Under the pieces are notes generated by a model. The model was given only the letters and a program-made list of their open reading frames with translations, was not told the DNA's origin and did not search any database. From contig CANMDW010000004.1 of assembly GCA_947496705.1 (NCBI GenBank), positions 186,001 through 250,000 of the forward strand: 64,000 nucleotides of DNA. The letters run 5' to 3'. Position 1 is the first letter of the stretch. Each line of letters starts with the position of its first letter. Of the stretch, positions 20,619 to 29,971 are shown piece after piece. The position numbers and the translations under genes were made by a program. Source of the DNA: an uncultured Aquimarina sp. GTDB taxonomy: Bacteria > Bacteroidota > Bacteroidia > Flavobacteriales > Flavobacteriaceae.

Positions 20619-20674
20619 GTCTGCCTGGCCTACCTTTGGCAGGTAAACCGGACAGGGTGGCCCGCCATAGCGGG
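20619..20674. repeat. Dispersed palindromic repeat after the adhesin gene
   Basis: The sequence TGCCTGGCCTACCTTTGGCA (inside 20619-20644) contains the reverse complement of CTGCCAAAGGTAGGC, which recurs at 31301. It is followed by the hairpin CCCGC-cata-GCGGG at 20661-20674. Related pieces also occur near 31.9 kb and 43.1 kb. It looks like a short dispersed intergenic element, possibly also acting as transcript end structure; there is no T-run. Confidence 0.55.
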
Positions 20675-20811
20675 ACGGAAAGGGTAGATAAAACGGGTTC
20701 AACATAAGAATTTGGAAGGAAGAAAATTCAGAAGACAGTATAGTATTAAGAATTATATTGTCGATTTTTATTGTGCTAAAGAAAAATTAATTATCGAGTT
20801 AGATAGTGAAA

Positions 20812-21540
20812 ATGATAAAACACATGAAACAATATATCCTAATGATTGCGGTATGCGCTTTCCTGATCAACTGTACATACGATAGAAAACCCAAAACTGT
20901 ACATTCCGAGCACAAAGGCTCAGAAACGACCGAATTACTAAAGGATTCGACGCTGGTAGAAATCGCAGATCTACCCATTCAAATTGATAGTACCGATTAT
21001 TTACTGCATCCCATTGGGGAGTATCGGGTATATCAAAGCCGATCTAAAATTTCTTTTGGATCTTCAGATTATCATACCGAGAGCTTTTCGGTGGCAAATC
21101 ATTCCGGGTATATGATTACAGGAGATATACATAATGTCAAATTCCAACATACGCAAGCTGATACCTTGTACCCGTTAACCGATACTTTTATCAAAATAAC
21201 AAGGATCTCTTTTTTAAGAGATATTTATAATACAACAAAAGAACAATATTTGGTGTATACCGTAATTGATAAGGATACTAATAAGGACCAAAAACTGGAT
21301 CATAATGATGTAGAAACACTTTTTATTAGTGGGATAGATGGGAAAAGATTCACCAAGTTTACCGGCGATTTATGGGATTTAATTGATTGGAAAACAGTAG
21401 CGTCACAAAACCGCCTGTATTTCAGGAGTATTGAAGACACCAATCATAATGGGGAGTTTGACAAAGAAGATCAGATTCATTATCAGTATGTTGATTTATC
21501 CGACCCAAAATGGACCGTTACCTCATACCATCCAATATAG
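20812..21540 (+). CDS. Small lipoprotein with two EF-hand-like acidic loops
   Basis: The start is at ATG 20812 or, equally plausible, ATG 20824 (MKQYILMIAVCAFLINC). A lipobox LIN-C ends the signal peptide, so the protein should be lipidated. The mature domain is beta-rich and unrecognised. Two acidic loops near the C-terminal half, DKDTNKDQKLDHND and DTNHNGEFDKED, match the DxDxNGxxD pattern of EF-hand or dockerin-like calcium loops. The gene follows the adhesin cluster after a ~200-bp gap containing a repeat, so it may be independent of that operon. Function is unknown; calcium binding is inferred from the loop pattern. Confidence 0.65.
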   Translation: MIKHMKQYILMIAVCAFLINCTYDRKPKTVHSEHKGSETTELLKDSTLVEIADLPIQIDSTDYLLHPIGEYRVYQSRSKISFGSSDYHTESFSVANHSGYMITGDIHNVKFQHTQADTLYPLTDTFIKITRISFLRDIYNTTKEQYLVYTVIDKDTNKDQKLDHNDVETLFISGIDGKRFTKFTGDLWDLIDWKTVASQNRLYFRSIEDTNHNGEFDKEDQIHYQYVDLSDPKWTVTSYHPI

Positions 21541-21738
21541 TGTAACGTCATAAAAAATGTTATAGTACACCATTTAATGAGGATAGAAAATGCTGGGTCT
21601 AGCTAACGATACTGGCAGACAAATCTTAAACGCTGAATTCATAAATGCCTTCTATTATGGCATGGCTTTTGCCGTTTATTAGGCAGGCACCAGTATAGGT
21701 TCCACTGTTCTTATAGGGTATTGCCTGGACATGTCGGG

Positions 21739-21969
21739 AACCGCTTTTGGGTCGTCTGGAGTACCTTCGGGCTTGTCAAGAACCATTTCGGGCTTGTCAA
21801 GAGCACCTTCCAATACGTCAGGAGCATCTTCCGGCTTGTCAGGATCGCTATCCGGGTTATCAAGAACCACTTTGGGGTCGTTAAGAGCATCTTAGGGCTT
21901 GTCCAGAGCCGTTTTCGGGTCATCAAGAGCCCTTTCCATGCCATCAAAAGTACCTTCCGGGTACGTATA
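21739..21969. repeat. 21-bp tandem repeat array, 11 imperfect units
   Basis: Eleven head-to-tail 21-bp units run from 21739 to 21969, e.g. 21760-21780 and 21781-21801, which share TTCGGGCTTGTCAAG. The period is a multiple of three. The + strand frame is open through all units and gives a heptapeptide such as STFGLVK or NHFGLVK per unit, with conservative changes (K/R, V/I, S/N), but it has no in-frame ATG or GTG start. On the - strand another frame gives LDDPKTA/LDKPEMV-like heptads but contains a stop. No spacers are present, so it is not a CRISPR array. Confidence 0.8.
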
Positions 21970-22323
21970 ATCGGCCTCACCTTGATCGTATCAGATACTT
22001 CAATAGATCCATTTTCCAGATTTTTGTTTGTCGCGATAGGCCGAAAGTGCACATTTTTATGTGGAGTGTTTAAGAATCAATGACTTATACTATATTTTGG
22101 CATACATTTTGTGATATATTAATTACTCACAAGCGGTCCTTTAGGATCAAGATTTCCAGTACACCCCTGTTAACGGCAGGCACCAAAAGGCATAGCAGCC
22201 AGGCTATGAAAAGATATCGACCAACCAGCAAGAAGTGTTAATAATAGCTTATATCAATATAATATCGGCTAGGGTGTTGATCTATCTGTAATTTTTAATC
22301 ATAATAATTTTAAATCGTTTCTC
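21970..22323. other. Intergenic stretch before the 232-aa gene, nothing firm
   Basis: No credible gene is seen. A short palindrome GGTCCTTTAGGATC lies near 22134. No exact TAnnTTTG promoter element was found before the gene starting at 22324. Confidence 0.5.
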
Positions 22324-23022
22324 ATGGAAAGAGTTTTTAAATTAAAAGATGCCGTGCTTTTAGAGTGGGGAAATACCACTGCAGCACATATGAAAGAGGA
22401 TATCGATAAGTTTACCGAGTTTGATGCTAAACTTACGATCGATGTAGTAGACGACCTGGAACAAAAGGTTGCGCAAGGCTATAAAGAAGGAGGTGATGAA
22501 GTGAATGTTGCGCAATTGCAACAAAAAACCGAAGCGGTTGAGCAGGCGATGCAGGATTGCCGGGATTACTATAAGAAATTAAAGTATTGGGTGCTAGACG
22601 CATTCCCCGACCGAAAGGCCATACAACGGCAGTTTGGTGTGGGCAGATTCAGGAGTATCACCGGCAACCAGGCCAGGATGATTCTGTATATGGAAGGTCT
22701 GGCCGATACCATCAAACAGCATCGTACCACCCTGGAAAACGTAAAGGCTCCTGGTGATCTGTTAGATCGGTCCCTTGTCCTTACAGAGGCTTTACGCCTC
22801 GCCAATAAGGAGCAGGAACAAAAAAAAGGAACCCGTACGGTAGATACCGAGGAGCGTATAGCACATCTCAATACTTTGTATGTGATCTTGCAAAAGATCA
22901 CTGCAGCAGCCAACAATGTGTTTGAGGACCAACCTGCCAAACGCAGGTTGTATCGACAGCCCATTACCAAAATTGGCGGAGATGTAATAGGCGATAGTAC
23001 TGCTACCGATAATGATGAATAG
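22324..23022 (+). CDS. Hypothetical helical cytoplasmic protein (232 aa)
   Basis: The 232-aa product begins MERVFKLKDAVLLEWG, lacks a signal peptide and transmembrane segments, and is predicted by eye to be largely helical, with Gln/Glu/Lys-rich stretches (EQKVAQGYKEGG, VNVAQLQQKTEAVEQAMQDCRDYYKKL). It ends in a short acidic tail (GDSTATDNDE). I do not recognise the family with certainty. It stands alone, with a hairpin shortly after its stop and the GH16 gene convergent downstream. A structural or DNA-associated role is possible but unsupported. Confidence 0.65.
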   Translation: MERVFKLKDAVLLEWGNTTAAHMKEDIDKFTEFDAKLTIDVVDDLEQKVAQGYKEGGDEVNVAQLQQKTEAVEQAMQDCRDYYKKLKYWVLDAFPDRKAIQRQFGVGRFRSITGNQARMILYMEGLADTIKQHRTTLENVKAPGDLLDRSLVLTEALRLANKEQEQKKGTRTVDTEERIAHLNTLYVILQKITAAANNVFEDQPAKRRLYRQPITKIGGDVIGDSTATDNDE

Positions 23023-23072
23023 TAGTACATGCTTTATATGTCTGGGAGCAGATGCCCTGGGATATTGTGAGT

Positions 23073-23104
23073 GACAAGGAGGACTTGAAAAAGTGCTCCT
23101 TGTC
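23073..23104 (+). terminator. Hairpin after the 232-aa gene
   Basis: The stem GACAAGGAG / CTCCTTGTC (9 bp) encloses a 14-base loop about 50 bp after the stop codon and is followed by TTGTGTTT. The T-run is weak, so it is a modest terminator candidate. Confidence 0.45.
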
Positions 23105-23159
23105 TTGTGTTTGGGGTACTTTATAAAAAGCATGGACCCTCAAACAATGAAATTAATAG

Positions 23160-26100
23160 TTACCTCTTCAATACTTTGATGTTTTGATTTATAGTATCTC
23201 CATAAAGGTTTAAAAAATACAAGCCCGCCTCTTGTTTACCGATATCCAGGCTTATATTCAGTTCTTTTTTATCGATTCGCCGGTCAACAACTATCTTTCC
23301 TGTGATATCTACGATTTTAAGCCTGTTGAAGGTATGTGCCGGTGATAATTGTAGTTGCATCCTATCTGTTACCGGGTTAGGATATACCGCAATGTTGGAT
23401 TTTATACCCTTGTTTGACTTTGACAGCGAAGTATTACAAGCTCCTGTAACAAAATCATGTCGTTGATCAAAAGTGTTATTTTCTCCTCCGGAAGGGATAC
23501 TATAGGTATAGTAAAAATAGATGTGTTCCCCTTCTGAAGCATTGATTTGATAGGGCTCATTGGGCTGTACCAGATAACCGGGATATGCACCTGTAGCAGA
23601 TGTGCCGTAATATAAAATACAAACAGTATCGCCGATTCCAGGAGTTTCGGGAATGAAGGTAATAGTGGGGTCGACTGGATCTGAAGACACTTCATAGCGA
23701 TACTGTTGGTTCTCTGCGGTTGCTGAACAACCTACCTGAGGGGTATTTGACGAAGCGTTAAACGCTATATAATTAAGATTGAAACCGCTGGCATCGAAAA
23801 CGATACGTAGCTCTTGTTGACCAGCCGGGATATTGATGTTAGTCACCGTTACGGTTTCATAATTTTGCCAGTTTCCTGTGTTTGGTACCGAAAGTACTTC
23901 GGTAATAGCAACCTCATTGATCTCCAGATGAAAGCTACCTTCACCATTAGGTGAGGCCACTCTGAAATTAATGTCATAGGTATTTGATGATTCGGTGGCA
24001 TTGATGTTATAGGCCAGCCATTCGCCTGCGTCTATCCAGCCTACATTGTATAGCCCGGTAACATCACCGGTAGTCTCAATATCTACATCCTCTTCTTTAT
24101 GTGCTCCACCTGTATTTCCTGGTGTGGTATCGTTATAACCAAATCCCTGGCCACCCGGTTTATAGTTTTCGGCTTCCAGAATGCCAGGGATTACAGCATA
24201 AGTAATTGGTGTGTTGTTGGTAACTTTAATAGTAGCAGTACTCAAAATCGAACCACTTCTTGCCGTAATGATATGATCACCTGTTAATGTACCGGTGTAT
24301 AATCCATTGGCGTTTATAGATCCTCCGTCGGTGGTCCAGATATAATCTGCAGCTATGGTATTTCCGTTTTGGTCATATCCCTGTGCCGAGAACTGTTGCG
24401 ATGCTCCCATGGCAATCTCACTAGTTGACGGGCTGATAACGATGCTGGATAATACAGGATCGGTGCCAGTAGCATCTTCTTTTTTAAGGATACGCAGGTT
24501 ATCTATATAAAAGGTTTCTCCTGATGCTATTCCCGGATCAAAAAGAAAAACTACGCGGTTCACCTGGCTATCGCTTACTATCAGATCTGGAGTTGCTGTC
24601 AAAACAAATTCGATCGTATGCCAGGCATTGGTTTCCTTAACTTTTGCCTGATAGATGCTATGCCTTCCAGTTGGATAATTCTCACTGGTTGATAATGCTC
24701 CTGCTTCTAATTGCCAACTTACTATGGTTCCTACAGGAGCCGAGGTATAAATATCCATCGCAAACCTTTTTTCTTCAGAAACATAGGTGCTGGCATCATT
24801 GATAAAGTTGGTGTCAAAGAACAAAACATCGTAAAGCTCGGTGATATTTCTGGAATATTTACCTGATTTTGTGGATGGATTTACAGTATTTGGTGAAGGG
24901 TTATTGATGGCAAATTCATAAGTACCGGTTGTGGTTGAATTATACGTTAAATTATTAACACTCTCAAAGTCCTGAATCAGCTCCAGAAAATTATAATTTG
25001 CCGGTAGTTTGGTTTTACCAATCCTGAAATTGTCGATGTAGTATACTTCTGAAGTATTAGAATTTGGATTAAAAAGTAAAGAGATTTCATCAACGGCCAC
25101 ACCAGATGTAGCTGCATCGGGAGAAGAAGCATAGGCAAATTCGATAGTGTGCCAGCCGTTTTGTGCTCCAACGACCCCGATATACTGACTATTTCTTCCC
25201 GCGGGGAAATCATTTTCAGAAATTACCCGATTTTCTAAACTTAGTGTTATTTCTGTTCCTATAGGTGCAGAAGTATACAGATCCATATAAAAGATATGGT
25301 CGCCATCTACAAAAGGTGCGCTGTTTTGAATAACATTGGTCGAAAAACTAACGACATCATACACTTCTGAAGTGCTCCTCGTATAGCTGGCAACATTGGT
25401 GCTGTTATTAACATCGTTGGGATTTGGATTCGGTATTTTGGCCGCATACGTTCCATTTTCAAAAAACAGGGTTAATTGATCGATATCTTCATAGTTAGTG
25501 ATGATTTCTTCTTCGAGCAAAACAGGGTCCGGAACCTTCATTTTTCTGAAATTATCGAAGTACACAATGTGATCGGTATTACTATTTGCATCAATTAATA
25601 CAACAAATTGATCTGTTTCAGCAGCATCGACACTCGTATCGGGCCTGTCTAATAATTCGAACTCTAAGGTTTCCCATTGGTTTTGTGTTGTAGTTTTTGC
25701 AGTATATCTGCTATGTCTCCCCGAAGGATACGTATTTACAGAAGCCGAACTTTTCTCTATTTGTAAAATGAATTCGGTTCCCACAGGGGCGTCACTATAC
25801 ACATCTACCCAGATCTCTTTTTTACCGGAAACAAAGGCCAATGCGTTTCCTATATCTGAAGATGAAATATATAACCCGTCATACAATGCTCCTGATGACC
25901 TTTGGTATTTTCCTGTCTTGGGAGAGTTATTGATACCATTGGCAGCCGGGTTGTTTACAGTTTGCTCTAAAACCCCGTCGGTGACCGAAGTATAGGATAT
26001 ATTTCTGTTTGCTTCAAAATCTTCATAAACAAACTCCAAAGTTCTTTGAGGATTCATGGCCACACTCATATCAAGTGTATTCACTTCGCAACCCGGTGTG

Positions 26101-27080
26101 TTGATCTGTACACTTATAGTTCCGCCGGTAGTGCCCCAGTCTACAGTAATAGCATTTGTACCCTGACCCGAGGTAATGACTGCGGTATTGGGTACTGTCC
26201 AGGTGTATGAAGCAGTGTCGTTATTGGTAACGCTATATATTTTTCCGGATTCTCCTTCCTGAACTTTGTTATCTCCGGTTAACTCCAAATTCAGCGTACC
26301 ATTATAAACCCTTACATAATCAACCTCCATTTGGGTGGGATAATCTTGTGGAGTTGGCTGGATATTACCCGTATAAGGTGTTCCCGGGCCACCAACCGCC
26401 ACATTAAGTATGATATACCAATTACCTTCAGAAAAAGGCCAGGGGTCAACAGTATTTGCAGGAGTTACCGTGTGGTACAACTGATTGTCTACATACCATC
26501 GTATCTCGTTTGGTTCCCATTCTACAGCATACTCATGAAATCCCTGAGAAAGATCGGTTCCGGCATCATATTCCCGACCATTAAATCTCCATCCTCCATT
26601 AGAGTAGTGAACGGTTCCTCCAACTTTTTGAGGGTTTTTGTGCTGGGCTTCCATAATATCAATCTCACCGGTAGAAGGCCAATTACCATTTTCGGGCAAC
26701 ATCCAGAATGCCGGCCATATTCCACCGGCAGAAGGAAGCTTGATACTTGCTTCATATCTTCCGTATCTCGAATTGAATTTTTGTGAAGTGATGAGTTTTG
26801 AAGAAGTATACTGTTTGCCTCCATAGCTTTCGTTTTTTGTGGTAATAATTAACTTACCGTCACTTACAGTAGTGTTTTCTGATCTGTAATATTGTTCTTC
26901 TGCATTTCCCCATCCGCAAAGAACAGGACAGCCATCTCCAATATCAAAACTCCATTTACTCGCATCAATCGAGGAGCCGGAAAAATCATCATCAAAGATC
27001 AGATCGGTACATTGAGAATAGATATCCGGTATTTGCAAAAAGACTAAACATAGCAGTGTTATGAGTACATTTTTTTTCAT
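23160..27080 (-). CDS. Secreted multimodular GH16 beta-glucanase (laminarinase-type) with CBMs and T9SS domain
   Basis: The 1306-aa protein has a signal peptide (residues 1-23, ending YSQ). The GH16 catalytic domain covers ~25-265, with the signature GEIDIME: Glu139 nucleophile, Asp141 and Glu144 acid/base. A PKD/Ig-like unit follows, then three repeated ~170-aa modules (each starting near DFE and ending YYIDNFRI) related to those in the glycan-binding lipoprotein at 39555, then a Big2-like domain (IVISPSTSEIAMG), a CBM6 (ILEAENYKPGG...NYIAFNAS) and a C-terminal module that could be CBM56-like (low certainty). The last ~80 residues are a T9SS type A domain (VYPNPVTDRMQL). GH16 enzymes of this type cleave beta-1,3 or mixed-linked glucans. 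It lies 49 bp downstream of the GH5 gene, probably in one operon. Confidence 0.9.
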   Translation of the reverse strand: MKKNVLITLLCLVFLQIPDIYSQCTDLIFDDDFSGSSIDASKWSFDIGDGCPVLCGWGNAEEQYYRSENTTVSDGKLIITTKNESYGGKQYTSSKLITSQKFNSRYGRYEASIKLPSAGGIWPAFWMLPENGNWPSTGEIDIMEAQHKNPQKVGGTVHYSNGGWRFNGREYDAGTDLSQGFHEYAVEWEPNEIRWYVDNQLYHTVTPANTVDPWPFSEGNWYIILNVAVGGPGTPYTGNIQPTPQDYPTQMEVDYVRVYNGTLNLELTGDNKVQEGESGKIYSVTNNDTASYTWTVPNTAVITSGQGTNAITVDWGTTGGTISVQINTPGCEVNTLDMSVAMNPQRTLEFVYEDFEANRNISYTSVTDGVLEQTVNNPAANGINNSPKTGKYQRSSGALYDGLYISSSDIGNALAFVSGKKEIWVDVYSDAPVGTEFILQIEKSSASVNTYPSGRHSRYTAKTTTQNQWETLEFELLDRPDTSVDAAETDQFVVLIDANSNTDHIVYFDNFRKMKVPDPVLLEEEIITNYEDIDQLTLFFENGTYAAKIPNPNPNDVNNSTNVASYTRSTSEVYDVVSFSTNVIQNSAPFVDGDHIFYMDLYTSAPIGTEITLSLENRVISENDFPAGRNSQYIGVVGAQNGWHTIEFAYASSPDAATSGVAVDEISLLFNPNSNTSEVYYIDNFRIGKTKLPANYNFLELIQDFESVNNLTYNSTTTGTYEFAINNPSPNTVNPSTKSGKYSRNITELYDVLFFDTNFINDASTYVSEEKRFAMDIYTSAPVGTIVSWQLEAGALSTSENYPTGRHSIYQAKVKETNAWHTIEFVLTATPDLIVSDSQVNRVVFLFDPGIASGETFYIDNLRILKKEDATGTDPVLSSIVISPSTSEIAMGASQQFSAQGYDQNGNTIAADYIWTTDGGSINANGLYTGTLTGDHIITARSGSILSTATIKVTNNTPITYAVIPGILEAENYKPGGQGFGYNDTTPGNTGGAHKEEDVDIETTGDVTGLYNVGWIDAGEWLAYNINATESSNTYDINFRVASPNGEGSFHLEINEVAITEVLSVPNTGNWQNYETVTVTNINIPAGQQELRIVFDASGFNLNYIAFNASSNTPQVGCSATAENQQYRYEVSSDPVDPTITFIPETPGIGDTVCILYYGTSATGAYPGYLVQPNEPYQINASEGEHIYFYYTYSIPSGGENNTFDQRHDFVTGACNTSLSKSNKGIKSNIAVYPNPVTDRMQLQLSPAHTFNRLKIVDITGKIVVDRRIDKKELNISLDIGKQEAGLYFLNLYGDTINQNIKVLKR

Positions 27081-27129
27081 GGGTAATTTGGTTTACGTTA
27101 AAATGTTAAAAAGAAGCAAGTTAATACTG

Positions 27130-29181
27130 CTACTTTTTTATGAATTGTAAAGATCTTTTTTGTGATCCATTAAGTATTGTGATGATATAGTTACCGCCTT
27201 TTAAGCTTGAAACATCTATATTTTGGTGAGCTGCACGTATCTGGGATTGAAGGATAGTTCTTCCCATAAAGTCAGAGACGTACACAGATGATTTTTTGTC
27301 TATACCGTTTATATAGAGAACATCTTCAGCAGGAATTGGATACACCCCAACAGTAATAGCGTCATTTGTGTTCAAATTGTTATCAGCAACGATCTGAAAC
27401 CAATTGATATTCCAATAATTACCGGTTGCGGCTATTCGCAATGTTTGGTTTCCTGCAGAGAGATTGATGGTTTCAGTAATAGTTTTCCAATTTTGCCAAC
27501 CAAAGGTTGGGGAACTATCTACGTTAGCTAAAACAGTATTTGAAGTGACTACATCAAATTTAATATTTTCTGCCAGTGCAGCTACTCTAAAATGTATAGT
27601 ATACTGCCCGGTTTCAGGGATATCCAAACGGTATTCCATAAAATCTCCTGCTTCGATATAACCAACATTTTGCCCCCCATCAATATCGCCGGTCGCTTCC
27701 AGTTTTATACCCGATTGAGCGCAAAAGTCTTCTGCCTGTACCAGCCCTGCTATAGAAATACCATTACCACTGCATGGTCTGGGAGGTATTACATCTTTAA
27801 TGATTTTAAACCAATTAATGTTCCAATAGTTACCGGTTGCGGCTATTCGCAATGTTTGGTTTCCTGCAGAAAGATTGATGGTTTTAGTAATAGTTTTCCA
27901 ATTTTGCCAACCAAAGGTTGGGGAACTATCTACGTTTGCTAAAACAGTATTTGAAGTGACTACATCAAATTTAATATTTTCTGCCAGTGCAGCTACTCTA
28001 AAATGTATAGTATACTGCCCGGTTTCAGGGATATCCAAACGGTATTCCATATAATCTCCTGCCTCGATATAACCAACATTTTGCCCCCCATCAATATCGC
28101 CGGTCGCTTCCAGTTTTACTCCGGATTCAGCACAATAGTCCTCTGCTTGTATGAGTCCATCTATCGAATGACCATTACCGCTACAGGTTGCAGGAGCGGT
28201 TGCATTGTTCCAATTCTCGATAATATCTCTTATATAAAAACCGGTTTCGGTTAAATTATTTGCAAGAAGACCATCAACTCCGGCATTACCAGCTACAACC
28301 GAAGCACCTTCTGCTTTATCACTTACCGACCAATTCGCATGGCTAATATTGTAGTCTTTTAAGAACTGCATCCATCTTTCTGTTTCCTGTTTATCAACAG
28401 CCCCGTCTCCATTGGCATTCACTGCACCCCATTCGGTGACGAATAATGCGATTCCGTTATTCATAGCTTTAATGGCTTCGTCTCTTAAAAACTGTGTATG
28501 GGTGCCTGCATAAAAATGTAAGGTATATGCAATGTTATTCTGTGTTAAAGGAGCATTGGATGCATCTACTACTTTTTGTGACCATTGGGGGGTACCTACT
28601 ATGATCAAATTATCCGGATCGACAGCTCTTATAGCATTCACTACGGATTCGGCATACGATTTAACGGTGACCCAGGATTGATAGATAGGTTCGTTATAAA
28701 TTTCATAAATGATATGGTCATTAGTACCATATAACCGGGCCATTTCTGTAAAAAAATCAATAGCTTGTTGCTGATAATTTTCAGCATTATGCGTATGCCA
28801 GTCGATGATGACATAAATACCTTCAGCTATTGCTGCTTCTACTACAGCTTTTACCTTGTTTTTTTCTCTTTCAGGGTTTGTGATATAACCACCATCTTCC
28901 TCTACGCCCATTGCAGCTCTTACAATATCAGTTTTCCACTCTTTGGCAAGATGTCTTACTGTGCTGGAGGTATAGAACTTGGCTCCCGGGTCCCAATTAC
29001 TCCAAAAAAGACTATTGCCAGCAAGACTTAAAGGAGCATTGTTTTTATTAACGACCTTATTACCAGATACTTTTAAGCGACCATGTTGTGCTACTATAGA
29101 TTGTCCTTGAATATTATTGGCAGTAAGACAAGCAATACTAAAAATAAGTATGTAGGCTAGGTTAAATTTTTTAAGATTCAT
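27130..29181 (-). CDS. Secreted GH5 endoglucanase-like enzyme with two CBM6 modules and T9SS domain
   Basis: The 683-aa product has a signal peptide (residues ~1-27) and a GH5 (subfamily 2-like) catalytic domain at ~30-325. The acid/base is Glu164 in IIYEIYNEP and the nucleophile Glu250 in LFVTEWGA; HTH at 129-131 and the ANWSVSDK segment are also typical. Two nearly identical CBM6 modules follow (each beginning GLIQAEDYC or GLVQAEDFC and ending NINWFKI/NINWFQI), then a T9SS type A domain (VYPIPAEDVLYI). GH5_2 enzymes are usually beta-1,4-glucanases, so together with GH16 the locus may target mixed-linkage glucan as well as laminarin. It is the first gene of a two-gene - strand operon. Confidence 0.9.
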   Translation of the reverse strand: MNLKKFNLAYILIFSIACLTANNIQGQSIVAQHGRLKVSGNKVVNKNNAPLSLAGNSLFWSNWDPGAKFYTSSTVRHLAKEWKTDIVRAAMGVEEDGGYITNPEREKNKVKAVVEAAIAEGIYVIIDWHTHNAENYQQQAIDFFTEMARLYGTNDHIIYEIYNEPIYQSWVTVKSYAESVVNAIRAVDPDNLIIVGTPQWSQKVVDASNAPLTQNNIAYTLHFYAGTHTQFLRDEAIKAMNNGIALFVTEWGAVNANGDGAVDKQETERWMQFLKDYNISHANWSVSDKAEGASVVAGNAGVDGLLANNLTETGFYIRDIIENWNNATAPATCSGNGHSIDGLIQAEDYCAESGVKLEATGDIDGGQNVGYIEAGDYMEYRLDIPETGQYTIHFRVAALAENIKFDVVTSNTVLANVDSSPTFGWQNWKTITKTINLSAGNQTLRIAATGNYWNINWFKIIKDVIPPRPCSGNGISIAGLVQAEDFCAQSGIKLEATGDIDGGQNVGYIEAGDFMEYRLDIPETGQYTIHFRVAALAENIKFDVVTSNTVLANVDSSPTFGWQNWKTITETINLSAGNQTLRIAATGNYWNINWFQIVADNNLNTNDAITVGVYPIPAEDVLYINGIDKKSSVYVSDFMGRTILQSQIRAAHQNIDVSSLKGGNYIITILNGSQKRSLQFIKK
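27399..28188. repeat. Direct duplication inside GH5 gene (CBM6 copies)
   Basis: Two ~379-bp copies (27399-27777 and 27810-28188) lie 411 bp (137 codons) apart and are almost identical at DNA level over long stretches, for example from the Gly/Trp-rich part through the NVGYIEAGD segment. Only scattered substitutions separate them. Confidence 0.9.
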
Positions 29182-29241
29182 GAGGTTAATTTGAGTTTGT
29201 GTTCGTTAATATCTAAAATAAATGTTAATTTTTTATCAATT

Positions 29242-29249
29242 CAAAGGTA
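29242..29249 (-). promoter_or_regulatory. Bacteroidota-type -7 element for the GH5-GH16 operon
   Basis: On the - strand TACCTTTG matches the TAnnTTTG -7 consensus of Bacteroidota promoters, about 61 bp upstream of the GH5 ATG. The -33 TTG is poorly placed (14-base spacing to the nearest TTG), so this is a moderate call. Confidence 0.5.
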
Positions 29250-29342
29250 ACCTAAAAGAAAAGCAAACCTCTCTTTGTGTACCACTACAAAAAATATACA
29301 GTAGGGCTACAAGAGAAGTAAAAAGCTGAAAATATATATTTT

Positions 29343-29367
29343 AAAGCCTTTATTTAAAGGGCTTTTT
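29343..29367 (+). terminator. Hairpin with T-run in the GH5 / serine hydrolase gap
   Basis: The stem AAAGCCTTT / AAAGGGCTTT with a single bulge is followed by TT then A-rich sequence. No gene precedes it on this strand, so it may be a 5' or 3' structure of an unannotated transcript. Confidence 0.3.
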
Positions 29368-29599
29368 AAAATCAATTATAATTTCAGGCTACATCAATAA
29401 ACCTGTAATTAAGACTAGACTTATTTGATTGCTGTATGGGTAATGTTGTATGATACTTATGATTTTGTATAGATATGTTTACAATAAAGGAATGTTAATT
29501 TTTGTGGAAGTTGTGTAAAATGTGATTTTCGGGTAAAAGAAAAAGCTCGAATAGGTACATTGTGTAATAATGACTTAATGTCCTGAATACCAAAGCTTG

Positions 29600-29790
29600 T
29601 ATCGATATGTATACGTGTTTTTTCTTCCCCTCTAAAGGGCTTGATAGTGTGCACAGGGTTTTCTGCCTTATAAGGCTACTGTGTACACATTTATTTGGTA
29701 AAGTATTACTTGAAACTTTTCTCAAAACCACGTCTCTCTGGCCGGCCGGGCAGGCTCCCTTGATCTCAAGGGAGGAGCTTTTTTTAGTTT
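29600..29790 (+). ncRNA. Possible small RNA: three hairpins ending in a terminator-like element
   Basis: Within the 790-bp gap between divergent genes, an imperfect inverted repeat GTGTGCACAG (29647) / CTGTGTACAC (29679) encloses the perfect palindrome GCCTTATAAGGC (29665-29676). About 65 bp later CTCCCTTGA / TCAAGGGAG (29755-29774) is followed by GAGC and seven T. This arrangement suits a short structured transcript. No exact promoter element was found upstream and no coding gene is convincing here, so the call rests on structure only. Confidence 0.3.
29753..29785 (+). terminator. Rho-independent terminator-like hairpin
   Basis: CTCCCTTGA pairs with TCAAGGGAG, followed after GAGC by TTTTTTT (29779-29785). 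This is the strongest terminator-like signal in the gap. Confidence 0.55.
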
Positions 29791-29971
29791 TAATAATATA
29801 CAAAAGATGTATACACACGTTAGCCCAAAGGGAGAGGAAACCTAAAGAGTTTATTACCAGATTTTTAGTAAAATGTTTAAATTAACCTTATCCTGAACTC
29901 ACGTTAATTTAGTGTAAACTAGGTCAAACTATATGTCTTAATGTACATATGCGGGATAAAAAACTGCAAGA

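Noticed and set aside
21739..21969. CRISPR array
   Set aside because: Units are contiguous 21-bp repeats without spacers, imperfect, and no cas genes are nearby.
21711..22052. Coding gene on the - strand across the 21-bp array
   Set aside because: Its KxLLTxP heptads are a by-product of the repeat; another frame is equally patterned and contains a stop.
27464..28254. Antisense frames on + within the GH5 gene
   Set aside because: They are mirror frames of the duplicated CBM6 DNA, which explains why they look alike.
29607..29885. 92-aa frame in the divergent gap
   Set aside because: It runs through three hairpins and a terminator-like T-run, and its sequence has no protein-like features.
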